Below are positions 18,086-25,872 of a stretch of 32,346 nt of DNA, one piece after another. Origin of the DNA: UBA4055 sp036721445 (GTDB lineage: Bacteria > UBA4055); contig DAIMKZ010000012.1 in assembly GCA_036721445.1 (NCBI GenBank), positions 1 through 32,346 on the forward strand, written 5' to 3'. The position numbers were made by a program, and so were the translations under genes. A model generated the notes under the pieces. It ran no database searches. It had not been told where the DNA came from and was given only the letters and a program-made list of their open reading frames with translations. The number at the start of each line of letters is the position of its first letter. Positions within the stretch are counted from its first letter, which is position 1.

Positions 18086-18114
18086 AATATACTCATTTAA
18101 TAATTATAAATCAA
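18086..18114 (-). promoter_or_regulatory. Promoter of the FlgT_N/DUF5683 gene
   Basis: TTGATT (18114-18109), a 17-bp spacer and TATATT (18091-18086) on the - strand, about 70 bp from the ATG at 18013. It is divergent from the radical SAM promoter. Confidence 0.55.
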
Positions 18115-18160
18115 GGAAATTCATACATCTCCGGTCATGCCTGTTATAGATAATATTGAT

Positions 18161-18189
18161 TTGTGAAAAACGAAATATTTTCGTATAAT
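18161..18189 (+). promoter_or_regulatory. Promoter of the radical SAM gene
   Basis: TTGTGA (18161-18166), a 17-bp spacer and a perfect TATAAT (18184-18189), which puts transcription start near 18196. This excludes the in-frame GTG at 18191 as start and supports the ATG at 18218. Confidence 0.7.
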
Positions 18190-18217
18190 TGTGATCTGTA
18201 AACTAATCAGGGACATT

Positions 18218-20302
18218 ATGTCTGTTCTTATCATATCCCCTCCGTTCGTCCAGCTTAACTCGCCTTACGCTTCACTGCCTTTTCTTCATGGTTTTTTAAA
18301 AGCTAACGGAGTCAGGTCATCATGTATGGATCTCGGTATCAGAATAACCGGAAGGCTTTTTTCAAAAACAGGGCTTGATCTTTTGAGCGGTCATGGTACA
18401 GACGACAGATACAGTAACACCGTGGGATCTGTCGTTGAATTCCTGAAGGGAAACAATGAAGCAGTTGCCAAGCAGGTTCTTTCAGGGAATTTCCTTCCTG
18501 AAGGGAAAATGACAAAAGCTGCGATTCCTAAGGAGCGATCCGGGCTAAATGATCATGATTATGCCCGTTATCTTTCTTCTCTGTATCTGGAAGATATTTT
18601 CCTTAACTATCAGAAGATATGCCCGGATTATGGTTTGTCGAGATACGGAGAGAGAATTTCATTAAATTCACCCGTCTTTGACGACATATACAGATCAGTG
18701 TCGGGAAAGAACGATCTTATAGGAACAATGATCGAAGAGGAACTTGAGAAAGCGGGTGTCGCAGGCTTTAACATAATAGCATTTACACTACCCTTTCCGG
18801 GAACGCTTATCGGAGCTTTGAAAGCCGCGGGATATGTTAGACGGTACTATCCTGAAAAGACAATAGTATTTGGCGGGGGGTATATAAATACAGAACTCAG
18901 AGTACTGAGCGATCCGAAGATATTCGATTTCACAGATTTCATATGTCTCGATGACGGAGAAATTCCTCTCCTTAAAATAACTGAATTTTCAGAAAATAAA
19001 ATAAGCAAAATCGAACTTGTTAGAACATTTTATCGAGACGGGAACAAAGTTGTTTTTTCCGATAATTCTCAACTTAAGATAGAAGTTAAAAGAGGAACTC
19101 CGGATTATTCGGGGCTGGATATGAAGAGCTACATTCCGGTTTACGAGTCAGTGAATCCGATGATTAAATTGTGGTCCGAGAAAGACACGCTCAAACTCAG
19201 ACTCGCGAAAGGATGCTACTGGCATAAATGCGCGTTCTGCGACACAACTCTCCCATACATTAAGGATTACGCCCCTGAGAAAATTGAAAACATTGTAAGC
19301 GATATTGAAAAAATGGTAAAGCAGACAGGCATAACCAGGTTCCATTTCGTCGACGAAGCGCTTCCTCCTGCCCTGCTAGTCAGACTGTCGATCGAACTGC
19401 TCAGGCGGAATGTCAAGATAACATGGTGGGGGAACGTAAGATTCGACAAAGCTTTCACAGAAGATGTTTGCAGGCTGCTGAAGGAAGCGGGGTGCATCGC
19501 CGCCGTAGGCGGGCTAGAATCGGCATACGACAGAACGCTGAAGCGTATGAACAAGGGCGTCACAGTCGCCGAAGCTGTAAAAGTAATGCGGAACTTAAGC
19601 TCTGCAGGCATTCTTGTCCACGCTTATATGATATACGGATTCCCCGGAGAGACTGACCGCGACCTCATCGAATCAGCAGAGGTACTCAGGCAGATGTTCT
19701 CATCAGGGATAGTTCACTCGGCATACTGGCACAGATTCGCCCTGACGGTGCACAGTCCTGTTTTCACAGATCCGGAAAAATACAGCGTTTCGGTCAGAAG
19801 GGGAAAAAAACCTTTCGCTAACAATGGGGTCGCATATACGGACGGCTCAGGAAATGATCCCGATAAATTCGCTGACGGATTGAAGAAATCGGTTTACAAC
19901 TGGATGCTCGGCATATGCCTCGATAATGAAATAAGTACATGGTTCGATTTTCAGACTCCCGGTATGAAGACCGGTAAGAACTTCGTAAGGGAAATACTGA
20001 ATTCTCCTTCTCTCCTGCCTGATATGAATAAAAAACTCGTATGGCTGGGTGATAAAGCTGAAATGAGAGGAAAGAATATCGTTATAACAGGTCTTAACGG
20101 AGAGACTGAATACGAGCTACCCGGAAAGCTCTCGAAATGGCTTAAAGAGCTTATAGATCAGTCTTCGGTCAGATCGGACAAAGATATGAAACTGTCGGAC
20201 GCCGGAAAGAACTTCCCTAAAGCCTCCGGGATATCGTTCACGCAGTTTTTATGCAACGAGATGTGGGATGATCTTTTTGATGCGGGACTGCTTATAATTT
20301 AG
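18218..20302 (+). CDS. B12-binding-like radical SAM protein
   Basis: The ATG at 18218 follows AGGGA and the promoter fits it. The protein has 694 residues. The N-terminal region (MSVLIISPPF..., with VFGGGYINTE at about 217) resembles a cobalamin-binding Rossmann domain, but the DxHxxG cobalamin motif is not visible. The radical SAM [4Fe-4S] site is KGCYWHKCAFCD (Cys333, Cys338, Cys341), a CX4CX2C variant rather than CX3CX2C. The barrel continues with WWGNVRFDKAF, the GGLESAYDRTLKRMNKG strand (about 487-503) and AYMIYGFPGET. Proteins like this modify lipids, tRNA or peptides; no substrate can be named. It is monocistronic, between a divergent promoter region and a tRNA gene. The C-terminal about 150 residues have no recognised domain. 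Confidence 0.85.
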   Translation: MSVLIISPPFVQLNSPYASLPFLHGFLKANGVRSSCMDLGIRITGRLFSKTGLDLLSGHGTDDRYSNTVGSVVEFLKGNNEAVAKQVLSGNFLPEGKMTKAAIPKERSGLNDHDYARYLSSLYLEDIFLNYQKICPDYGLSRYGERISLNSPVFDDIYRSVSGKNDLIGTMIEEELEKAGVAGFNIIAFTLPFPGTLIGALKAAGYVRRYYPEKTIVFGGGYINTELRVLSDPKIFDFTDFICLDDGEIPLLKITEFSENKISKIELVRTFYRDGNKVVFSDNSQLKIEVKRGTPDYSGLDMKSYIPVYESVNPMIKLWSEKDTLKLRLAKGCYWHKCAFCDTTLPYIKDYAPEKIENIVSDIEKMVKQTGITRFHFVDEALPPALLVRLSIELLRRNVKITWWGNVRFDKAFTEDVCRLLKEAGCIAAVGGLESAYDRTLKRMNKGVTVAEAVKVMRNLSSAGILVHAYMIYGFPGETDRDLIESAEVLRQMFSSGIVHSAYWHRFALTVHSPVFTDPEKYSVSVRRGKKPFANNGVAYTDGSGNDPDKFADGLKKSVYNWMLGICLDNEISTWFDFQTPGMKTGKNFVREILNSPSLLPDMNKKLVWLGDKAEMRGKNIVITGLNGETEYELPGKLSKWLKELIDQSSVRSDKDMKLSDAGKNFPKASGISFTQFLCNEMWDDLFDAGLLII

Positions 20303-20314
20303 CCCGAAAATAAG

Positions 20315-20343
20315 TTGACAAACCAATGACTAAACATTATATT
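20315..20343 (+). promoter_or_regulatory. Promoter of tRNA-Arg
   Basis: TTGACA (20315-20320), a 17-bp spacer and TATATT (20338-20343), with the mature tRNA beginning 23 bp downstream of the -10 box. It is a near-consensus sigma-70 promoter. Confidence 0.85.
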
Positions 20344-20366
20344 TGGACAGTTTTTGAAATAGGAAT

Positions 20367-20440
20367 GCACCATTAGCTCAGTTGGATAGAGCAACGGATT
20401 TCTAATCCGTAGGTCAGAGGTTCGAGCCCTCTATGGTGTA
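20367..20440 (+). tRNA. tRNA-Arg (anticodon UCU)
   Basis: A cloverleaf folds by eye: acceptor GCACCAT/ATGGTGT, D stem GCTC/GAGC, anticodon stem ACGGA/TCCGT around loop TTTCTAA (anticodon TCT at 20401-20403), and T arm AGAGG-TTCGAGC-CCTCT. The discriminator is A at 20440, followed by CAA, so CCA is not encoded. It reads AGA/AGG arginine codons, which are frequent in this window. Confidence 0.96.
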
Positions 20441-20441
20441 C

Positions 20442-20464
20442 AAAGCCCTTTTAGGGCTTTTTTT
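20442..20464 (+). terminator. Rho-independent terminator of tRNA-Arg
   Basis: Stem AAAGCCC / GGGCTTT with a 5-nt loop followed by further T, one base after the tRNA. It gives the tRNA its own short transcript. Confidence 0.9.
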
Positions 20465-20466
20465 AT

Positions 20467-20494
20467 TTGATTTATACCTGATTTTGATTATATT
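20467..20494 (+). promoter_or_regulatory. Putative promoter of the U32-recO-GlyRS-like operon
   Basis: TTGATT (20467-20472), a 16-bp spacer and TATATT (20489-20494), immediately after the tRNA terminator and 25 bp before the U32 start. Confidence 0.5.
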
Positions 20495-20518
20495 TAAGAC
20501 AATTGAGCGGACGGGAAA

Positions 20519-21733
20519 ATGAAGAAAAAGATCGAACTTCTGGCTCCGGCGGGAAATTTCGAAAAACTGAAGACAGCAGTACTTTACGGCGCGGATGCCG
20601 TATACCTTTCCGGGCAGGAGTACGGTATGAGAGCCTATGCCGGTAACTTTTCCGATAATGAGCTTATTGAGGCAAGGGAATTCTGCTCATCCAATAAAGT
20701 TAAAATGTATGTGACCGTCAATATAATCGCGCATAATAATGATTTGGCAGAAGTTGAAAAGCATCTGGCTTTTTTGAACGATATAAAAGCTGACGCAGTG
20801 ATCATTTCGGATCTGGGCATTATCGATCTCTCTCTTAAAAAGCACCCCGATCTTCCTGTTCACATCTCCACCCAGTTCTCTGCTATGAACTACGGAACTG
20901 TCAATTTTCTCCATTCGCTCGGAGCGAAACGGATAATTCTGCCGCGCGAGCTTTCGATAAGTGAAATAAAAGAGATCAGGTCCAGAACGGACGCTGAACT
21001 GGAAATGTTTATTCACGGCGCCATGTGTATGGCCTATTCCGGCAGATGTATGCTGAGTCATCATACTAAGAACCGCGATCCTAACAGAGGCGAATGTAAT
21101 CAGACCTGCAGGTTCATATATGACATAGCCTCAAAAGACATCCCCGAAGGATTCTATATTGAAGAAGAAGCGGAAAAAGGAACTTATTTCTTCAATTCGA
21201 AAGATCTCTGCCTAATAGAACACATTCCTGAAATAATTGAGAGCGGAATTGCATCTGTAAAGATCGAAGGGAGAATGAAAACACAGGGATATCTTTCTAC
21301 AGTTGTAAAAACATACAGGGATGCCATTGATCTGTTTTATATGAATAAAAAAGAGTATAAATTCGATCCCGAATGGAAAAGTGAGCTTCAAAAAGTTTCT
21401 AACAGAGGTTATACGGAATTCAGATTTTCTGATTCTTCAGTACCCGCCGACCAGAACCATACTTCCGGAAAAGCGGAAAGCACTCACGACGTTGCGGGTA
21501 TAGTCAAAGAGATACTGAATAGAAAACATCTCGTGGTAGAAGTGAAGAGTGCCTTCCACAAGGGAGATGAAATAGAGATACTTATCCCCGGTAAACGGAC
21601 TCTGACCGTAAAACTTGATGAAATAAAGAACGCCGCGGGAGATATTGTTGAAAGAACAAATCCTAACCAGATAGTTCTTATCAGGCATTGTAAATCGGTC
21701 GTACCGGGATCAATAATCAGAATAAGAAAGTGA
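20519..21733 (+). CDS. U32 peptidase-family protein, TrhP-like (tRNA/rRNA hydroxylation group)
   Basis: A 404-residue cytosolic protein opening with the U32 signature ELLAPAGNFEKLKTAVLYGADAVYL. The cysteine cluster HGAMCMAYSGRCMLSHH...NRGECNQTCRF (about residues 164-199) gives four conserved Cys. The family, despite its peptidase name, includes TrhP (prephenate-dependent tRNA U34 hydroxylation) and RlhA (23S rRNA C2501 hydroxylation), and the cysteines are thought to hold an Fe-S centre. A beta-barrel-like C-terminal domain (about 320-404, with HDVAGIVKEILNRKHLVVEV) favours the TrhP-type architecture. It sits 79 bp after a tRNA gene and overlaps recO by 4 bp (GTGA), so translation is likely coupled. 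Confidence 0.88.
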   Translation: MKKKIELLAPAGNFEKLKTAVLYGADAVYLSGQEYGMRAYAGNFSDNELIEAREFCSSNKVKMYVTVNIIAHNNDLAEVEKHLAFLNDIKADAVIISDLGIIDLSLKKHPDLPVHISTQFSAMNYGTVNFLHSLGAKRIILPRELSISEIKEIRSRTDAELEMFIHGAMCMAYSGRCMLSHHTKNRDPNRGECNQTCRFIYDIASKDIPEGFYIEEEAEKGTYFFNSKDLCLIEHIPEIIESGIASVKIEGRMKTQGYLSTVVKTYRDAIDLFYMNKKEYKFDPEWKSELQKVSNRGYTEFRFSDSSVPADQNHTSGKAESTHDVAGIVKEILNRKHLVVEVKSAFHKGDEIEILIPGKRTLTVKLDEIKNAAGDIVERTNPNQIVLIRHCKSVVPGSIIRIRK

Positions 21734-22413
21734 CGAATATAAAATACATTAATACTTCAGCTTTAATACTCAAATGCTCAAGGCTTAAAGATACTTCAGC
21801 ATCCATTACTGCCCTGACTCCGGACCTGGGCATTATTGAATTTACAAAATACGGCTACAATTCCAAAAAAAACGATTCCAGAGCCTCACTCCAGCCGCTG
21901 AATCTTGCAGAACTTCAGCTGGAAATAAGAAAAAACAGGACCGGCTTCAAAGACTGCTCTCTTACCGACAGTTTCGAAGACTTGAAATCGGATTATAAAA
22001 AAACTATTTGCGCTACAGAACTGGCGGCTTCGATTTTCAGGCTGAATATCTATGACATAAAAGACTACAGTCTGATATTTCTGCTATTCCGGAAATTTCT
22101 TGAAACACTGCGTAAAAAAGAAAGCGACACTCTGACTTTAACGGCTTATTTCTATTTTCAACTCGCATGGTGCCTGGGTATATCGTTCGAACTCGACTCA
22201 ACTGAAGAAGGTTCTCTCAAAAATATGCGTATTTCTAAAAAACTCCTCGAAATAATGAAGGAATTCTCTGAACATAAATTTGCGGATATAAATGAAATTG
22301 ATTACATTACGGAAAGAGAATTTATCGAGTTTTGCGAAATGTATAAAAAATATTCCGGATACCATTTCGGCAATCCGATACATATCAGAACATCACTGAC
22401 GGGAGACGAATAA
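21730..22413 (+). CDS. recO: DNA repair protein RecO
   Basis: A recombination mediator that loads RecA with RecR at gaps. The 227-residue protein has the N-terminal OB-fold (INTSALILKCSRLKDTSASI, TPDLGIIEFTKYG) and the helical C-terminal part (ATELAASIFRL, YFYFQLAWCLGI) of RecO. The CxxC zinc site found in many RecO proteins is absent, as in E. coli-type versions. The GTG start overlaps the U32 stop, and the TAA end abuts the ATG of the GlyRS-like gene (1-bp overlap). Identification is good though the sequence is divergent. Confidence 0.85.
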   Translation: MTNIKYINTSALILKCSRLKDTSASITALTPDLGIIEFTKYGYNSKKNDSRASLQPLNLAELQLEIRKNRTGFKDCSLTDSFEDLKSDYKKTICATELAASIFRLNIYDIKDYSLIFLLFRKFLETLRKKESDTLTLTAYFYFQLAWCLGISFELDSTEEGSLKNMRISKKLLEIMKEFSEHKFADINEIDYITEREFIEFCEMYKKYSGYHFGNPIHIRTSLTGDE

Positions 22414-23579
22414 TGCTTTCAAGAAAAAAAGATAAATACGAAAGCCGCGGCATGAAATATCTGGAGAAGAAAGTTGAGCAGAGAGAGGCTTCAGACCCTC
22501 TAGAGCTTGTTCTTGACTTTCTTATATCCAAAAACTTTCTTGAGAAAGTAGTTGACTACGAAAACCGCAGCAGAATTACATGGAGGCTGGGAGAACTTGG
22601 GAAAAAGATGAGGAAAAACCTGATCGACTGCTGGGAGAACAGCACTTCTAAAAAGCTGGGCAACATCAGGTTCTTTCCGGAGATATCTGAGAGGTCAGGC
22701 ACTGAATATTTTATAGAATTATTCGATAAAAACGATATGAACGCCCCTTTCGGATTTTCGAGAGTAATCGAAGAGCCGATACTTGAATTCAGCACTCCGA
22801 AGTTCCTTTTCAACGATAAATACGACAGAAAGCTGATACTTGAGTACGCAACGATGCCTTCAAATTCAAAAGACATGCTTTTATCATGGCTGGACTTCAC
22901 TGTTGATTACTTAGATAAGCTCAATCTGAAAAGGGACGATCTTGAGATAGAATACCAGACACTGGAAGAAGATCAGGATTCCGATCATTATTTTTTTGAA
23001 AGGTTCACCATTAAGAATATCTATCATTTCGGCGTTGAACAGATAGCCGCGGTCAACAATAAGATCGATTTCGAATTCGAGAATTATGACAAGAAGTTCC
23101 CGGAAGATAAAAAGTCTAAATGCTTTGTGCATGACGAACTCAGAAATACTGATTATTTTCCGCATGTTATCCAGATAATAATTGATGTTAACAAGCTTAT
23201 ACTTGCCGTGCTTCTCAATAATTATCATCAGGAAAGAATAAGAACATCTGTAATTACTACATTGAAACTATCTCCTCAGCTTGCGCCGGTAAAATGCGCG
23301 ATCTTTCCTTTGAGCGTCGTTGACAGAAAGACCAAGGTCACCGGAGAAAGGATACTAGCTCTTTTCAACAAACATTTCAATACGGTCATTGAAGAAAAAG
23401 GAACACTCGAAATGAGGATATCCGATTTTAATGAGATCGGTGTTCCGTTCTATGTGGCCGTCGATCCCGCTCTCGTCGATGATAATATTTACTGGCTTTA
23501 CGACAATAAATTCGGCACCAGATCTGAAGTGTCCGAAGACGATATTATTTCCTATATTAACGCAAAAATAAACGAATAA
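22413..23579 (+). CDS. Glycyl-tRNA synthetase-like protein with degenerate active site (predicted pseudo-synthetase)
   Basis: The 388 residues align along most of an alpha2-type (eukaryote/Thermus-like) GlyRS. RLGELGKKMRKNLIDCWEN at 58-76 corresponds to GPLGVELKRNxxDxWW. PFGFSRVIEEPILEF from 112 corresponds to motif 2 (PFGIAQIGKAFRNEI), with the catalytic Arg replaced by Ile123. FGVEQIAAVNNKIDFEFE at 206-223 corresponds to WGELEGIANRTDYDL. YFPHVIQIIIDVNKLILAVL at 248-267 corresponds to motif 3 (YIPYVIEPSxGVDRxxLA), with Arg replaced by Lys261 and the IEPS/GVD residues lost. Residues 285-388 are the anticodon-binding domain (LSPQLAPVKCAIFPL, FNEIGVPFYVAVD). It is shorter than GlyRS (about 430-460 residues). 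Aminoacylation looks impossible. It is translationally joined to recO. Comparison is with consensus recalled from memory. Confidence 0.75.
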   Translation: MLSRKKDKYESRGMKYLEKKVEQREASDPLELVLDFLISKNFLEKVVDYENRSRITWRLGELGKKMRKNLIDCWENSTSKKLGNIRFFPEISERSGTEYFIELFDKNDMNAPFGFSRVIEEPILEFSTPKFLFNDKYDRKLILEYATMPSNSKDMLLSWLDFTVDYLDKLNLKRDDLEIEYQTLEEDQDSDHYFFERFTIKNIYHFGVEQIAAVNNKIDFEFENYDKKFPEDKKSKCFVHDELRNTDYFPHVIQIIIDVNKLILAVLLNNYHQERIRTSVITTLKLSPQLAPVKCAIFPLSVVDRKTKVTGERILALFNKHFNTVIEEKGTLEMRISDFNEIGVPFYVAVDPALVDDNIYWLYDNKFGTRSEVSEDDIISYINAKINE

Positions 23580-23604
23580 AAAAGGGCTGAAATTTCAGCC
23601 CTTT
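23580..23604. terminator. Palindromic terminator between convergent operons
   Basis: A perfect 24-bp palindrome (AAAGGGCTGAAA and its complement, 23581-23604) separates the stop of the GlyRS-like gene from the stop of the DUF6754 operon. On the - strand it is followed by six T (23583-23578), a good intrinsic terminator. On the + strand the T run is short, so it acts there mainly as an RNA 3' hairpin. Confidence 0.85.
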
Positions 23605-23609
23605 GAATT

Positions 23610-24368
23610 TTAGTGCATCAGTTCGTCGTCTAAACCGGGTTCTTTCTTAATATATTTGAAGTAGATGAACAGGTATATCGTGATTGAGAGAGTTATAATA
23701 ATTGATGGAACAATATTGTCCGCTAATACCTGCGCCCTTCCGATGAAAAGTGCGATCCTACCCATGACAGTGGCTCCGAAAGACGCGCCGAAGTTGATCA
23801 TAAGGATAAGTATACCTATTCTCGCGGTTTTGCCCAGAAGACCCCTGTGAGGTTTGGAAAAGAAAAAATACATAAGACCGGCGAATGTACCGAAAATGAT
23901 AACGAACCATTTCGATATTTCAAAGAAAGTCGGATACTCAAGGAGAGGTTTCATCATGTTGGCTCCCTGGATGAAAAGAGCCTGGACCGATATGGGTATA
24001 CTGTAGCCTGCAACATAGGCGAACACGAAAGCGAACCAGTAATTCGCTATCCAGCCTTTGTTCCTTGAGAACCTGAAGAACATCGTGCTTCCGATTATAA
24101 CCCAGAGCACCAGAGTAAGGTCGTAGGGCTGAAAATCCAGGTATGAATCTTTTAAAGGAACAAAGAGATAAGGGACAATTATCCTGTTCCAGCTCCATAC
24201 CCATCCGAAACCGAGTGAGATCCCAAGAAAAGTGTTCTCGCCAAGTTTGTAAAGAGGATTGTCACGGTATAAAAAAGATAACATCATGATCGTAAAAAGT
24301 ACGCTCATCCATCTCTGAACCGCAGGATTCAGTATAGTATTATCAATAACAAAATTCACAGTATCCAT
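23610..24368 (-). CDS. Seven-span membrane protein of the DUF6754 operon, unknown function
   Basis: An ATG at 24368, preceded by GGGAG, is preferred to the adjacent in-frame TTG. The protein has about 252 residues and some seven hydrophobic helices, including WMSVLFTIMMLSFLY, LTLVLWVIIGSTMFF, YWFAFVFAYVAGYSI, WFVIIFGTFAGLMYFFF and IVPSIIITLSITIYLFIYF. The short loops contain no recognised motif. I do not recognise the family. It is the last gene of a four-gene operon (13-17 bp after the upstream gene) and ends 5 bp from the palindromic terminator. It is probably an integral subunit of the same complex as its neighbours. Confidence 0.78.
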   Translation of the reverse strand: MDTVNFVIDNTILNPAVQRWMSVLFTIMMLSFLYRDNPLYKLGENTFLGISLGFGWVWSWNRIIVPYLFVPLKDSYLDFQPYDLTLVLWVIIGSTMFFRFSRNKGWIANYWFAFVFAYVAGYSIPISVQALFIQGANMMKPLLEYPTFFEISKWFVIIFGTFAGLMYFFFSKPHRGLLGKTARIGILILMINFGASFGATVMGRIALFIGRAQVLADNIVPSIIITLSITIYLFIYFKYIKKEPGLDDELMH

Positions 24369-24384
24369 CAATTACTCCCAGATG

Positions 24385-25221
24385 CTATTTTTTGTATTTT
24401 CTTTCGTAAAAATATACAAGGTTCCCTAATCCGATGAACAGAAACATTATTATATGCGACAGATTAAGAGAAGCCATACCCGCATTTGCTTTCTGATTAA
24501 ATTTCTTTTCAGCTCCCGCCTTTATTCTCAGATTCTCATACTCAGCAGCGCCTTTAAGCCCGAAAAGCATTCCGTCAAGCTGGCCTGTCTGAAGGAACGG
24601 CACCATGTCAGGTCCTACAACCGCCGTAACTCCGGCTCCCATTCTGAATCCAAATCTGGGCTGAAGAGAAATATAGGTCTCAGGATGAGCCGATCCCGCA
24701 TAAGATATGAGGTATTTTATATCTCCGAAAGTCTTAATGCCTTCGAATATTTTCCCCTCTTTTCCGAACGTGGCCTTGAAGTCCGAATACATCGAAAAAA
24801 GCACCATATCGACCCCTATAGGCAGGTAGCCCAGATGAATATAATCTACGCCGTTCTCTATATTCTCATAACCGGGTTCTTTTTTTATATTCTCCAGAAG
24901 GTTCTCTCCAAGGCTTATACCGGTAAGAAGAGGATAGTAAATAAAGACCCTTATTTTTTTGTCCAGAGCCTGTTTGACAGTCTGTTCCGCCATTGGAAGA
25001 AGCTCTGCCTGAAGAGTGGGATCAAAAGCCCAGTCGATGAAAATAGCATCGCCTTCGTTCAGGCCGTCAATGATGTCATATACCCTCTGAGTCTCCTTTG
25101 AAGTGGAAAATTCCTGAGGGAACATATCAGGGTACCAGAAAGGTATTATACATGAGAGGAATATGAGCAGGTATATCCATCTTTTATCGAGTTTCTTGAG
25201 CGTATAAATAAACTTTTCCAT
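24385..25221 (-). CDS. Bitopic membrane protein with soluble Rossmann-like domain, DUF6754 operon
   Basis: 278 residues. There is one N-terminal membrane helix (about 15-31), a soluble domain (about 40-240), and a C-terminal helix (about 256-272). The soluble domain alternates strands and helices (GDAIFIDWAFDPTLQAELLP, KKIRVFIYYPLL, GVDYIHLGY). It ends in GAGVTAVVGPDMVPFLQTG and GLKGAAEYENL at 221-231, which looks strongly conserved. The family is not recognised. The pattern PF-x-x-T...AA-x-Y resembles the end of the DUF6754 domain in the same operon. AGAGGT precedes the ATG; gaps to both neighbours are 12-17 bp. Confidence 0.78.
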   Translation of the reverse strand: MEKFIYTLKKLDKRWIYLLIFLSCIIPFWYPDMFPQEFSTSKETQRVYDIIDGLNEGDAIFIDWAFDPTLQAELLPMAEQTVKQALDKKIRVFIYYPLLTGISLGENLLENIKKEPGYENIENGVDYIHLGYLPIGVDMVLFSMYSDFKATFGKEGKIFEGIKTFGDIKYLISYAGSAHPETYISLQPRFGFRMGAGVTAVVGPDMVPFLQTGQLDGMLFGLKGAAEYENLRIKAGAEKKFNQKANAGMASLNLSHIIMFLFIGLGNLVYFYERKYKK

Positions 25222-25233
25222 ATTAGACCTCTT

Positions 25234-25848
25234 TTATTCGGACAAATGTGATCTTTCAAGACCGAAAGCCACTCTTATCATCATAGTTAATCCTCCGAGA
25301 TACGCGCCGAAAAGGATCGCTCTTTTTCCCGCGCTCGTCGGCCCGTCCATTATCCACTCTCCGATAACCGGGATCTTGCTCCACATCGCTTCACCCAAAG
25401 GCATTTTTGACAGCATGATAAGTATCGCTGCGATGAGCAGGAAAGCCGATTCAACAGATTTGATCTTGAAAGATCTGTACGATGCCGAAGCGACATAAAA
25501 AGCAAGTAGTGAAAAAACGGTCGCATCAAGAGGAACAAATCCGTAAGTGAACATAGCATCGAAAGGCGTTCCCGGGCTTATCCCCCTCAAAGATCCGAAG
25601 AAGACCATAAGAGCGATAATGAACATCTGGTAAACAGAATACCATCTGTCATTGTTATACTTGATCTTTTTATAGTTCACTCTGAGCACATTTACCATTC
25701 CCACCAAAAGTCCGACAATAGCCACGTTCCTGAATCCTGTAGTGAAGATCATTTTCCAGTTCTCAAAGAATTTCCCCGCCATGAAGAATTCGAGGTACCA
25801 TCCTATTGTAGCTATGAATCCGATCAATAATGGTATTTCTTTTTTCAT
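25234..25848 (-). CDS. Polytopic membrane protein of the DUF6754 operon, unknown function
   Basis: 204 residues with about six hydrophobic helices: IPLLIGFIATIGWYLEFFM, NVAIVGLLVGMVNVL, YQMFIIALMVFFGSL, LDATVFSLLAFYVASASY, AFLLIAAILIML and a last weak one. A GTPFDAMFTYGFVPLDATVF segment joins the middle helices. No family is recognised. GGAG lies 5 bp before the ATG. The gene is 24 bp after the DUF6754 gene and 12 bp before the next, so it is co-transcribed. Its composition is that of an integral subunit. Confidence 0.78.
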   Translation of the reverse strand: MKKEIPLLIGFIATIGWYLEFFMAGKFFENWKMIFTTGFRNVAIVGLLVGMVNVLRVNYKKIKYNNDRWYSVYQMFIIALMVFFGSLRGISPGTPFDAMFTYGFVPLDATVFSLLAFYVASASYRSFKIKSVESAFLLIAAILIMLSKMPLGEAMWSKIPVIGEWIMDGPTSAGKRAILFGAYLGGLTMMIRVAFGLERSHLSE

Positions 25849-25872
25849 CGCTTCTCCGATCTCAAATTATAA

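Noticed and set aside
20367..20440. The tRNA-Arg gene as an integration (att) site.
   Set aside because: No integrase and no repeat of the tRNA 3' end was noticed nearby; the flanking genes look like ordinary chromosome.
24454..25101. A long + strand open frame (215 codons) opposite the 278-residue membrane gene.
   Set aside because: It is a shadow of the opposite strand: no family resemblance, no ribosome-binding site, and its composition follows the complementary coding frame.
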